From contig NC_063150.1 in assembly GCF_020921035.1 (NCBI RefSeq), forward strand, positions 2,046,001 through 2,110,000: DNA of 64,000 bases, written 5' to 3'. Within the stretch, counting starts at the first letter, position 1, and every line of letters begins with the position of its first letter. The DNA is from Rhodamnia argentea (Eukaryota > Streptophyta > Magnoliopsida > Myrtales > Myrtaceae). Made by a program: the position numbers and the translations under genes. The notes beneath the pieces were generated by a model that was not told where the DNA came from, ran no database searches, and saw nothing but the letters and a program-made list of their open reading frames with translations. Below are positions 10,461 through 22,300 of this stretch, in pieces.

Positions 10461-12799
10461 CATGGGAGGGCTCATTGAAAGCTACTCTTTCTAGTCCCCC
10501 TCAAAAGGGCCCAAGTTGGCAGACAGTGACTGAAGCTTCCAGGATTTCTTTGCAGTTAACATTTTTCCTCACAAGCCATCCAAAATAGCTTGTAAAAGTC
10601 CATAGAAATTATTCACCAATTTGGGGGGAGGGGTCGACATGTCCACCCCTTCTTCAGCTTCAGGACACCACATTTTTGTGCTTTGTGCAAAAAAATAAGA
10701 AGAAGGTAATAATTCTGCTTTTCTCTCTTTAGGGTGGGTCGATTTGGGGGGGCCAATTTCGTTTTCTGAGAGAGATGTAGGGTAACCCTTGCTGTGGAAG
10801 TCTATTTTGGTCCTATCTGTGCTCTCTCTTTGGCTCCAGTAATAACATAAAAATAAATAAAATTGAACAGACATCAACAGTTGCAGCAATTCAAATGTGT
10901 TCTCTTGTCAAAAGTCATGCAACCCAACTAAAACAATGTAGCAATTTAAGGTGTACGCAAGCATGAGACTAGTGAGATGAGTCGGGTCACATTATCGCAT
11001 CAGCACGAAGCGCATAACGATGGTAGGTAAGGTTTTTTTGGGATCGCGTCAATCTTCGCATGTTTTGGTGCCAATAACTTCGGGGGTTCAAAGTCAGGCC
11101 TACCGAGACGCGGCATTGCGGAAGGGGTTAATTGAATGACATTTAAATGGGAAATAAAGGTTGAGATTCAAGTTCAACCAAAGTTTTTTTTTTTTTTTTG
11201 GTGGGGGGCAAGGGGAAAATAATTGCTGAGTGGGGTTTGAATGCAAAACATGTTTGATGGGTGTTATCAGATGTGCTGCCATATGCAATATGCGTAGTAG
11301 TGCCGGTGCCAAGTAAATGGAAAAGACAAGACAAGAAGCTCCCACTTTTGCCAGGGCCTTGAGTGCATTAATTTCACCAAATCCAATACCCTTCATGGAA
11401 TTCCCATTTTAAATCTTTTTCACATTCCACAGAGCATATCACCATCTTCTTAATACTGCAGATTACAGTCAAAAATCACTTGCAAACAGTCTTCCATTGG
11501 CCAAAAGCACAATGAGTGCTAATTTTGAAACTTTTTGTGTGTGTCTCTCTCTTCTCTTCTCTTCTCCTCTTTCCTTGCATCAGAGGTTTTGAAAAGAAGC
11601 GGTTCATTGGAAATTGAAGATTCCTTAATTTCAGCCAATACCTTTTCCTCTTAAGCAACACCCACATCCACTTCAACAACCACTATCTCCACTTCTCCCT
11701 TTTCCTTTTCTTTTTTTGGTTTTATTCCTCACCACCTGGCTAGAGCTGCTTGTGCTAGGAAAAAATTGCCATTACATAAATAGGAAAAACGATTTTCCTC
11801 TCCATTCAGCAGAATCGAGGAGTGCTTTTGTCAAGATTTTCCAATGATACTTGTGGATTCACACTTCCTAGGTAAGCAAGAGGAGGAATCTTCCACTCTC
11901 CACAAGCAAACAAGAAGCATCAACCCTCCTCGCGAGAATATATGGCATAGCCAAAAGAAAGTGACCCCAGCACGGAAAAAATCTTTCCGCTAACTTCCCC
12001 AGTTGAATCATTTTGAAATCTACCATGATTCATATCTCTGGCCACCAAGAAAGCACCAGTGGAAATAAGCCTACAAGTGAAATAGAGGGTTAAAAAACAG
12101 AGGAGTAAATGCGAGGGTTTGACATCCATGTAAAAGCCTTCGCTGATGTGGTTTTCACTCGCGGATTTCCATTTTTTCCAGCCAACGGTTTTGCTCACTG
12201 ATTGAAGAAGTGGAAGCCGAGACCGCCCTACCGGTTTTCTTTCTTTTGTCTGTTTGTCCCTTTTACCCTTTGCCGTCAAAGGCCGGTACAAAATTTGCAA
12301 TTATGATGTAAGAGTAGGTTTGCAGAACACACAGTTCGACATACAGAGACATAATAAGAGAGGAACGAGATTCTCCAACGTCCAACCCCACCACCGCCCA
12401 ATAATGGGCAACCCCACGCAATTCAATTCACCCATTAGCGAAGCCCAAACACCAACCATTCCTATATTTATGCCTATTGTTTGCATCTCCAACAAGAACG
12501 GCAGGAATCACGTAGTAATCTAGATCATGCACTCATCTCAAAGGCAAACAAGAAGAGGCCAAAGCTCTTTCTAACAGTTGAAGAGCCGAAGATGATGGAA
12601 CAAACGACAAGAGAAACATGAGAGAAGGGAGGGGGGGCAAATATGGGTCATGTTTATTCCAAAGGAGCTTCTTTTAGGGTTCCATCAGTACAAGTATGGA
12701 CAAACAAAGAGAGAAAAAAGAGATACATTACAAGAGAGAAGAAGAAGAAAAGAGAAAACAAGGAAGAGCAAATTTTGGAGACTTCTGTACCAAAAGAGA

Positions 12800-12835
<36 letters not shown>

Positions 12836-13184
12836 CCTAGTTGACTAAAAAGGTTTACCCTGAAGCTTACACCTAACAAGGTTCCCACATCCCCTTCCCC
12901 TATCACATGGATGATCTGTTAGCCAAAGGACTTTGGATTTGTTTTTTCTTTTGTTACGAGTCTGCACTCATAACCCTCTGTTATGTTACAGATCATTAGT
13001 CTACACAATCTTCGCGTCCTACTTCTTTTCTTTACAAAGTAAAAAAGAAGGGGGCGATGGAAAATGGAAATTAACGCCACCGCATTCACCGACTAAACTT
13101 ACTTCCTGCTACTTCTCGAGCCCTAGAGCTAAACAATGGCCTAGAATTCACAGGATGATTACTACTGAAGAGTTGCAGCATCTC
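10461..13184. other. Intergenic and 3' region of KRP4
   Basis: No convincing gene. Short open frames (for example 12300-11920 minus, 126 codons) show no family resemblance. A GA microsatellite lies at about 12803-12832. The part next to 13185 should include the KRP4 3' UTR. Confidence 0.5.
12803..12832. repeat. (GA)n microsatellite
   Basis: About 15 uninterrupted GA units, downstream of the KRP4 gene. Confidence 0.95.
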
Positions 13185-16100
13185 CTATGGATCCAATTTC
13201 TGCCACTCAAAGCGTCCTGGCAGTGGTTTGTCATTCACCGGGTCAAAGTTGTATCTGCAGAACACGAAACGAAAGCAGCTTAAAAATGCAACTAAACCTC
13301 AGAGAATAACGGTAATATCAGAAATACTAAATGAGCAACTGAAGAGGTAAATGTTGTTTATACTTCTCAATAAAATTTCTCTGCTGATCTTCTGCTGCAC
13401 CAGCAAAGAACTCATCCATTTCATGTGTCGTCGGGATATGTCTGCCGCCAACGTTATGTATTCTTCGGTTAGTCTCAGTTAAGGTGGTGGGCCGGGTAGT
13501 AGAACTAGGAGTTTTCACAACTTCAGGGTCTCTAATCAAACTGCAGGGTGTCGATTCCCTAGTACTCCTGCAAGAAAGATCCCTAAGTTAAAATCTAATC
13601 TGAATTAACATCAGATCATGTATCCGACTTGCTGATACCTTGAAAAAGAATTGTGATAAAACTTTTACAGAGATCAGCACTTGGTAAAAATGAGTCATAC
13701 AAGCACTATCCAGAATTGTTCTTACTCGCTGTCATCTCCCCTCTCTGCTTTTTCTGAGCATAATTTCCTGTTCTTAAATAAATTTCAAGTACCTATGGCA
13801 TAAAAAATAATTAATGAACAGTTCCCCCACTCTTCTCTGATGCGTCAATCATGCAGAGGACAGTCGGCAGGCACATATATGAATATTGCAGGACCCTACC
13901 AATCATGCATCCAATAATAGCCACAGACAAAGGGGGGTTGTGTTTTCAATACATTCCATTCCAGAAGACAGAACCACTTTCACCATACTAACCCGCATAT
14001 GAAAACAAGAAAGGTCAAGCAGTTAAAAAAGCAAGAGGCGAACCCCCAGTTATTTGTTGCCAGTATATGGAAGAAAAGGGCATAAGAACTATAATCAATA
14101 TTCAACTTAACAGTCTCTCAGCTTCAAGAATAGAACTGTATCAAGTTCAACACAATAATTCCATACTAGTGCAGATAGCTAGTCAATTATTCCAAAGAAG
14201 CCAATGCACGGTCAATAGAAAGTTCTCCTGCGCTGTTCTAGTCCTAACCAGTTATCGCACGTGTTTCTATATCAACTTCACTGTCCATGAAGGAAGTACA
14301 AAGTCAGTTTACTCGATCCGAGTGCTTGTAGTAGAAACAAATGCATCAATTCACAAAAAGAGCTATGCAATTACTAACTCTATAACACAAGATTTAAGCT
14401 CTGACCCAAATTTCTTTAACAGATGATATGTACTGTGATAATACAGAGTAACTATTAAACATGATTTACCATGTTAAAGAAGTCTGACATCAACTAAAGG
14501 ACTTACAAACACTGGCAGGAGGAGAAAACTCATGGCGATACAAACGCTTTGTCCATATATCACCAAAGATCAAAACGACAAACTACAAACCATGAAAAAA
14601 ACTTTACAGCTAAAGTGTAATTTCCAAAAGAACATCAAAGAATTCCACCTAAGCAATCTATACTTCTCTTTCCTTTTTCCCCCCACAATTCCGACATGTT
14701 AGCACATTCAAAAACCTGACGATCAACACATTCATATCTTCTCATTATCCCTATCAATCTTCTTTCTGATCGTTTTGCTTCCTTTTGTGGAATAGCAGTG
14801 CCATGTCCGAATATACAATTGTCCCTTAATCAAAAGTTCCAAAAAGAGAAGACTAACTATGATGAACATAAACATAAGTACGACGTATGGTCAATAATAT
14901 ACTCAGGCTGGTATGTAAAATTGGAAAAGGAAATTCCCCAATCACTAAATCCTTTTCTATTCCTTCACTAAGCAAACTGAGAAGACTAACAAGAAAGAAC
15001 CTTCCGCAATCACCTCTAAGTTCATTTCCTTCATTCTGTTGGAACAGAGCACAATAACAACTTGTTGTTTGGTGCAAGAAAAAATTCCAAGTGAAATTAC
15101 CTATGTTTGTCAAAAGAGCAGATACTTTTCTATACTTTGTGGGTCTTGTTTTTCACAAATTAACTAATGATCTTTACTCGGGGCCGCGGAAAAAATTTCC
15201 AAGCCCCAGCATATGCTCTAAAAACTTACAACTTTCCGTTTATTCTGTGCTTTTTTTATTTTCAGCTTAGCAAGCAGAGGAGGATGGTATCAAGATACTG
15301 ACCACCCTCACTAGAGAACGTACCTTCATCTCACCTAGAATTCTATAATTCTAGACTATTAAACGTACACAAATATCTAAGGATTCCCTCAAATTGTAGA
15401 ATCTAAGATCCCCCAACAAGGTGACTCCAAAAATTCCACAAAATTTACGGGGAAAAGGGGGAAATAGAGAAAGAATTCAAAATAGAAAAAGAAAAACTGG
15501 AAGTTGAAGAAAGCACCAAAAGAAGGCCCTCTAGAAGTTACAGGTCTTTCCCTGCATCATAAATTAATTATCAATCACATGAATTGTGCAAAAACGTTTA
15601 GTACTCCCCTTTGCCCTAAACTTTGGCCGCAACCAAAACAGAGACTGAAAAATCTTCATTTTGATCAATTTCCTATCCCTTTTCCCCATCTACCAAACAG
15701 AGAATCACAATCCAGACCAAAACAAAAATCTTGTAATGCAAAAGGAAAAAAAAAAAATTAAAAGAACCAAAATTGAGAGAGAGACAGAGACAGAGACTTA
15801 CCTTTCTCTGCCTTCAAACTCCAAAACGTTGTCGCCGAAAGAAGCCTCTCCAACCCCCAAATCAGCATTACTGCTACACTCGTTGTCGTTCCCCACCGCA
15901 TTTTCCTCCCTGGGAATCCCATCCTTGGCCTCCTCGCCGCTCTTGTCCTTGTTCCCACCCGCGCTGTTGCTCAAGTAAGACCCGACCGACTCCATCGGGC
16001 CGACTCTCAACCTCGAGCGCGCTCTAGGGTTAGGGCTCGAGCCGGGGCTAGGGCTCTTGGCCGAGGAGGCTCCACAGCCGACCTTCCTCTGCCGCCTCGA

Positions 16101-16370
16101 GTAGTGGCTCCGGACGAGGATCGGCGGCTTCGGGAGCCGCCGGCTCCGGAGCTGGAGGTAGGAGCCGGAGCTGGCCGTCGCGGGAGGCGCCGGCGGGGGC
16201 GGCGGAGGAGGAGTAGCCTGAGGATTCGCCGCCGCCGCCGCCGGGGGAGACTTCTGGAGGCGCTGGGAGGCTAGGGTTTTGGCGCGAGTGCGGACGCCGA
16301 GGGAGGACTGCGTGGCCTCCATGACGGCGAGCTCGCCCGCCGCCTTCCCCTTGCGAATGTACTTGCCCAT
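13185..16370 (-). CDS. KRP4: Cyclin-dependent kinase inhibitor, Kip-related protein (KRP4 type)
   Basis: Three exons, 16370-15802, 13567-13364 and 13254-13185, give 280 aa. Phases match at both GT-AG introns (2232 bp and 109 bp). The N-terminus begins MGKYIRKGK and has the conserved block [11 protein letters not shown]. The middle has YLQLRSRRL, and exon 2 starts in the [11 protein letters not shown] motif. The C-terminus has [22 protein letters not shown], then PLPGRFEW, the cyclin/CDK-binding region of all KRPs. The protein should act in the nucleus to inhibit CDK-cyclin complexes and restrain the cell cycle. The MGKY start and [11 protein letters not shown] motif place it in the KRP3/KRP4 group, and the neighbouring LUH gene favours KRP4. 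An in-frame ATG 13 codons upstream (16409) is less likely as the start because MGKY is the family N-terminus. Confidence 0.95.
13568..15801 (-). other. KRP4 intron 1
   Basis: A 2.2-kb AT-rich intron bounded by AG|GTAAG at 15801 and TTGCAG at 13568. I see no nested gene or clear transposon in it. Confidence 0.8.
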
Positions 16371-16422
16371 GTCCTCTCTCCCTCTCCGCCTGCAGCAGCT
16401 ACCTAGCACGAATCGCTCATGT

Positions 16423-16502
16423 GAGAGAGAGAGAGAGAGGAGGATGAAGGAGGAGAAGTTGGTTTGATTTGCAGTTGAAGGTTAAAGAGAGAGAGAGAGA
16501 GA
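16423..16502 (-). repeat. (CT)n tracts in the KRP4 5' UTR region
   Basis: Two CT microsatellite tracts on the gene strand, at about 16439-16423 and 16502-16486, lie 50-130 bp before the start codon. Such pyrimidine-rich tracts are common in plant leaders. Confidence 0.7.
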
Positions 16503-17297
16503 AATGGAGGAGCGACTGTTAAAAAGTAGGGTTGGGAAGGGGGGGATTGTATTCATTCAGTTTCAGGCTCGAAACGGAGGAGGCGATCGAGAGTGTCTCT
16601 CTCCAAAGTTGCGTACTTCAATTTCTCGCGACATTTTGCGCCCCCTCCCCGAATATCCCGAGTTCCTCTTTCTTGTCTATTTAAATTATTTTCACAAAAA
16701 AAAAATCTCATTACATATTTTCGTAATAGCCGCAAAATATCCTGTGAATCAGCTGTCGGAATTGCTATAATCATGACCACGATTGTTAAAAAAAAACATC
16801 TTATTTTTTCCAATTTCTGACTAGCCAGCGGCGATCTTGTCTTTTGAATTTGTGCGTTTAGCCGCCAGCGCCATATCGATCCGATTGCGCGCCCCGCGAG
16901 ATTACTAAAAAAGAAACGACTCGCCGCCGCACCGCACCGATAATAGAATGTATCGGGCATTCGCAATTATGATCCATTTTCTCGAATTTGGGCGTGAGTT
17001 AATAATGAACACGAGAAATGGGCGAATCTCTCGTACCTGCTCGCTTGACATGTATTTTAATTATAGAAAGGGTATACGATAGCGGCTGTTCGGAGATCGC
17101 GAGAAAAAAAGAAGGTCGTCGGTTCCGAATAGGGTGGAGGACCAAAATAGTAAGAGGTAAACTTCACGACGGATCATCGATGCATAGAACAATTTCAATT
17201 CTTGCCGATAAAGTTATGTAGTCGTGTTGCGTACCCATAAAAGGGTGTGATTATTCATGCTAGCAGTGCAAAGCCTAATGAGATTTCGATTACGTCT
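16503..17297. other. KRP4 upstream region
   Basis: Intergenic DNA containing the KRP4 promoter. I could not assign a TATA box with confidence. No other gene was seen. Confidence 0.4.
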
Positions 17298-17525
17298 GTT
17301 TCGTGAAAAGTGAGTGATTTGTAAAATATTTTCTTAAAAATGATCATTTATATTGCTTCCAAAAATAAATGAACGAAAAATATTTTTATCGTCAACCAAA
17401 TTACTTAGACATAAATTGTTGCCAACAACGAAAACATCTTCACCGATTAATTATTTCAAGTAATACAAGTGATCATTTTTTGAAAAATATTTTTCAAATT
17501 CTTCATTTTCTCCACTATTATGTTT
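17298..17525. mobile_element. Fold-back MITE (family shared with 60315-60545)
   Basis: The left arm (gaaaagtgagtgatttgtaaaatattttc, then aaaatgatcatt) is inverted at the right (aagtgatcattttttgaaaaatatttttc to ttcattttc). The inner sequence aattacttagacataaattgtt recalls the middle of the 60315 copy. Length is about 230 bp. I did not find a certain target duplication. Confidence 0.65.
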
Positions 17526-17759
17526 CGAACTAGTATGAAAGGAAATCTTAGTAGTTAGGTTTATAATTTCTTTTTGCCGTAAATTTAGGTTTATAATTCA
17601 AATATTTTTTTATAACATATTTTTGGACTTCCAAACAAGTTGACATTTCTATCTTTTATTTTCATCTCAATTATCGCAAAATATATCCGAAAAAATATAA
17701 TAACAAGATCCTGGGTGCTAAAAGAAAATAATCATTCTAAAGAAGTCATCGCTTTTATG

Positions 17760-18275
17760 TTGCGTTAACACCGCCAAAAATCCCAAACCGGCACACCCGT
17801 GCCACATTTACCCAAAACTAATCCATGTGTCGCAAAAACTTCCAAACCAGTATATTCACGCCACATTTTACTCGAAAATTGGTTTGCTTGTTCTAATTTT
17901 TTGTGTCATAAAAAAAAAATCTCAGAGTAGTACATATGTGCCATATTTACCCCCGATTGATATGTAGTTTGGGATAAGTCGGGATAAATGTGTAAATGTG
18001 GTATGTGTGTATTAATTTGAGTTATTTAATGGTGTTAACCCTTCTTCTTCTTCTTTTTTCTATGAGCCTTATACTGACAAAAGGGGTAAGAATTTCAAAT
18101 TTTTATCAGGTTTACTATCCATAGTATCTCCGTAAATCGGGATAAATGTGGCATGTGTGTACCAATTTGAAGTATTTAATGGTATTAACCCTTCTTATTT
18201 TTTTCTATTAGCCTTATATTGACAAAAGGGTAAGGATTTCAAATTTTTATCAGGTTTACTATCCACAATATCTCC
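17760..18275. mobile_element. Inverted-repeat element with an internal direct duplication
   Basis: The left part (ccaaaccggcacacccgtgccacatttaccc) is the inverse of gggataaatgtggcatgtgtgtaccaattt on the right, which indicates a MITE. The right arm is present twice in direct orientation: 17981-18132 and 18139-18275 share gggataaatg, ttaacccttctt, ctgacaaaagg/ttgacaaaagg and tttatcaggtttactatcca. One end was therefore tandemly duplicated. Confidence 0.6.
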
Positions 18276-18683
18276 TTCTCTTAATTCACAAAAACTTGTT
18301 GCTTCTTCGTTAGTCAACTTTCGCAATTGTAAGTGATAGTTTTTCAAGCGCAATCGCATCCATCTTAGTCATTCAGGCAAGTGCTCGTCGGAAGGAAGGC
18401 TCGGCCAAAACCACTATACTCACTCTCGCACGTGCGGGGCCTCTAACGTGACGACAATTATCCCAAAAAAAAAAAAAAAATTCTGATCCTGTTGCCTCTA
18501 ACTCCGGCAAACATTTACTTTACAAGACGTTGAAATAGTGGCTACTCATAATTATTTAAAAAATGAAAAAAAAGTATTTCGATTTTCAAAAGCCTCTATT
18601 AAAGTCTCGAGGCATTCGCTAACAAGGCCATGTACACACGGTTAAAAAAAAAAAAAACATGAAGGCGCAGCTCCTTATAACAA

Positions 18684-19303
18684 GGGAAAATTTCAAAAAA
18701 TGGCCTCAAATGCTCTAATTTTCTTAAATAATGGTTTGAAGTGAAATTTGTTTTAAATAAGGGTCTGAAGTGCCCTAATTGTGTCAAAGAAAGGCCTGGA
18801 GTAGTTATAATTGTTTCAAATAAGGATCCGGCTTTACCGGGTCGGCCGGCCACCAAATTTTTTGATCGGTCAAGGGTATTTTGGTAAAAATATAAATTTA
18901 ATCTAACTTTTTGTTAAATTAAAAAAATTAAAAACAAAAACAAAAACACAGGCAGGAGGTCAAACCTCCTGCCTGTGTTCTTCCTTTCTTTTTTCTTTTT
19001 AATTTTTTTTATTGTTTTTCAAAATTTCTTAAAAATTAGAAAAATAAAAAAATAAAATAAAATAGTAAATAACCAAAATGTCCCCAGCTAAAATGACTCA
19101 AGCCCTTTTTTTAGACTAATATAGTCACTTTAGGCCCTTAGTTAAAATAATATTCACTTTAGGCCATCTTTTGACACAATCAAGACACTTCGGACCCTTA
19201 GTTGAAACAATGTTCACTTCAAACCCTTATTTGAAATAAGATTCACTTCAAGCTCTTATTTGAGAAAATAAGGGCACTTAAAGTCCTTTTTTGAAATTTT
19301 CCC
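18684..19303. mobile_element. 620-bp fold-back MULE-like element with 9-bp target duplication
   Basis: Begins gggaaaatttcaaaaaatgg and ends with the inverse (ttttttgaaattttccc). The arms are long and degenerate (caaataagg and gaagtg motifs repeat). The flanks are ttataacaa (18675-18683) and ttataataa (19304-19312), a 9-bp target duplication with one mismatch. At the centre is a near-perfect hairpin at 18945-18979: 16-bp arms around a 3-base loop, with arm sequence aacacaggcaggaggt. Confidence 0.85.
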
Positions 19304-22300
19304 TTATAATAATAAACTCGCCGACGAACGTAAGATAAGAGTTAAGACTATTTTATCATATATATTTTTATTAATCAATAGTTCCTTTTGTTGCTCTCTT
19401 ATGCTATTGAAATTTCGTTATCTAATTAAAGGCAAAAGCCCATTAAGTTTTAAACGGTTTCAATCTGACGAGGTCAAGCCATTCCGGCGGCTACACGCTT
19501 AATTTTGCCGAGCGCGGCATGCCGGTTGGCGTTTTTCGATAGCTCCCAAGACGCGTGGTGCCGACGTGGCATTGGCCCAATGTTTAGGACATAGTTTCCT
19601 CTTCCAACAAATGAGGGAAAAAAAATAAATATCGCCCGTGTATATTCGGGGAAATTAGAAAAAATTCTCGTGTGGAAAAAAAAAATTAAGCAATTTCAAA
19701 AATAAGATTTCTTAATATTGGCCCGGGCGCAATGCTTCCTTCCTCAGTAGAACGGGGCTGCTGACGCCATGTTGATTTCACCCTTTTCAATTTATCGCGA
19801 TACGAGAAGAATGAGACGAGAACTCGAGCGAACTGCGACGGCTTAAGGACATTGGATTCCTTTCCTAAGTGGCCAGGTGGAAAGTGCACTTTTTTTTTCC
19901 TTTTTTCTTTTATTCTAAAATTCGCGGGATTTTTATTTTATTTTTCCTTTTCTTCTCTAGATAAGATTTTCGGGGAGTAATTGCCCACGCGCTCCGTGTG
20001 GGGGTTGCGATCCACGCTCCTGGTTGTGCTGGCTGATGAAGAGCATCTTATGCCAATTGTCAGAAAAAGAGAAAGAAAATAGAAAATAAGAGAAATTATC
20101 CCATTGGCTGAGAGATTTCCCCACTGCGAATTCTTTTTTACCTCTTATTGTTCTTTATGGCAATACGTTTTACTCATTCGATAATTACCTTTCCTAAAAA
20201 TTACTAATGATGATTTACTTGATTATCTTAATCACCTTTCAATCTAAAATATATTGGAATGCGATGGATTTTTTCTGCGAGGGGACACTAAGCGAAGTTT
20301 GATCAGCAAATTGAATAAGCGATGTCTACCTATCAGTTTTCTTCGACTAAATAAGTTTCGGGTGCCCTTAGGAACATGCTTAACAAGAAATCCTTCGATT
20401 TTTGAAACGCCTGTTGTACATTAGAAAGTGGTTGGATTTCCTTATTTGATTGCTCGACGAGTTTTCCTCGAGGATATTTTCTAATAAGATCCATGAGATG
20501 ATAGCCGTAACATTCAGCCAATCTATTATGGTACATATATCACTTAATATAAGATGGTTTTATAATGTCCTTTACGACATTATGGGGATGCAAAGTTGTT
20601 TCAAAGGTTACGGGCATCTGGCGTTGGGAAAATTGGCCAAAAAGTTATAAATCTATTGTACTTTGGTCAATTTAATCCTAAACTGTTTAATCTTGTCATT
20701 TCAATCCTAAACATTTTCACGTTTTGTCAATTGAGTTTATCCAACTAATTTTAGCCTGAAATCGCTAATATGGACGCTATCGATGTAATAGATTTAGAAT
20801 GCCGATAGTCCTAAACTGGAAAAGCTGGTTGAAGTTTTGGGTGCAGCTGTTGGATATTTCAACGGCTTTTGCGTTATTGCAATTGATTTGTAATGGCTCT
20901 AATTTGATTTATTTCTTCAATAAAATTGTAACGGCTCTAATTTGATTTATTTCTTTATTAACTCCCTTCTTTATTTGCCTATGAGGAGAACTACCTATTG
21001 CAATAAAAGCATACCAAAACAAGAAATCCTTTATGATTTCTTTCCCTCGAGTAGCTGCGCTTTATGTGAATGTTATTATTTATGTTCCCTCTATTATTCT
21101 GTGTGGAAAAAGATTGTATCCCGGGAAGATAGCCGCTAGAAGTCTAGGCATACTTCGAGGGACGGAATTATCCGTAACAGTGATTGCACGCCTCATAATT
21201 ATTTTTACTTTCTCTTCTTTTCTAAATAGATTTCTAATTATTCTTATTTTTTCTGTTATCTAATATTTTTTTTTTTCAAAAGGAGCTAAATTACATCTGA
21301 TGATGGCTTGGAAAACTGGAATTATTGTCACAGCAATGCCGGTTTTGTTTCTGACCATACCCATCAGCGAAATCAATTTTTTCTTCTCTTGGACAACATG
21401 TACAGATATATAATGCCACCAAATAGCAGTGGAGTAATAAATAAAATGCAGAAGATGCAATTATTTGACAAGCTATATAACTTGTCCGACCATCCAACAT
21501 TATAATGTCAACTTCTTGGCACACAACTAAATGTGTGTTTTCATTCCAATGCCCATAGCTTCATAATGGTCATCTTGTACCTCCCTCTCCCTTCCATGGA
21601 CCAGGAAAGGTCAGAATCATAATATTCCGTTCATTCTCAGCAGCCGTCCTTTTCCCTTCTTCTTTTGAATTTAATCACTTCAAGAACAGAAACCCCATGT
21701 TTTCAAAGTTGGAACCCCACCTAGCAAACGTATCAAACTGTTGGAAATTCAAAGAATAATACTAAATAGCCTTCAAGCTGCGGCTTTTCCCATGAAATTA
21801 GACAATATGCCACTGAATGTACATGAATTGCTAGGGCAGAAATGATGAAATTTGTTTCTTTTGTTTGGGGTGGGGGTTGCTTTTCCCATGTCTTTTCACT
21901 CATCTGAAGTCTGCTCTCATGTCTCAAAGCCACTGGTTCAGCATGACAGCAATGATGGTTTGCCTGTTGCTACACATGAACAGACTTCTAAGCCATCATT
22001 TCCCAGGATTTATACTACTGGACAACCCCTTTTACTTAATTGCATTGACTCTTTGGCCTCTCTTTTGCATTCCCGCTACGTTTGTTGCATTTATTTGGTC
22101 AACGCATTTAGTGGTATTTCATTTGTTGTAAGTGGGTCGGGGAGCACTTATTAAGCAACTATTTTGCAGTTTTTTTTATGTATTAACTGCCCTCGTTTCA
22201 TGAAAATCGAGTCATTCCAAATTAAGCGTACTTAATAAGGTCAACATAACCCTTGTGACATACATCAAAGATGACAATTTTCTAAGTTCGAACCCATGAA

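Noticed and set aside
11920..12300. 126-codon minus-strand frame with a hydrophobic stretch
   Set aside because: It resembles a small secreted protein only superficially; no known peptide motif was seen.
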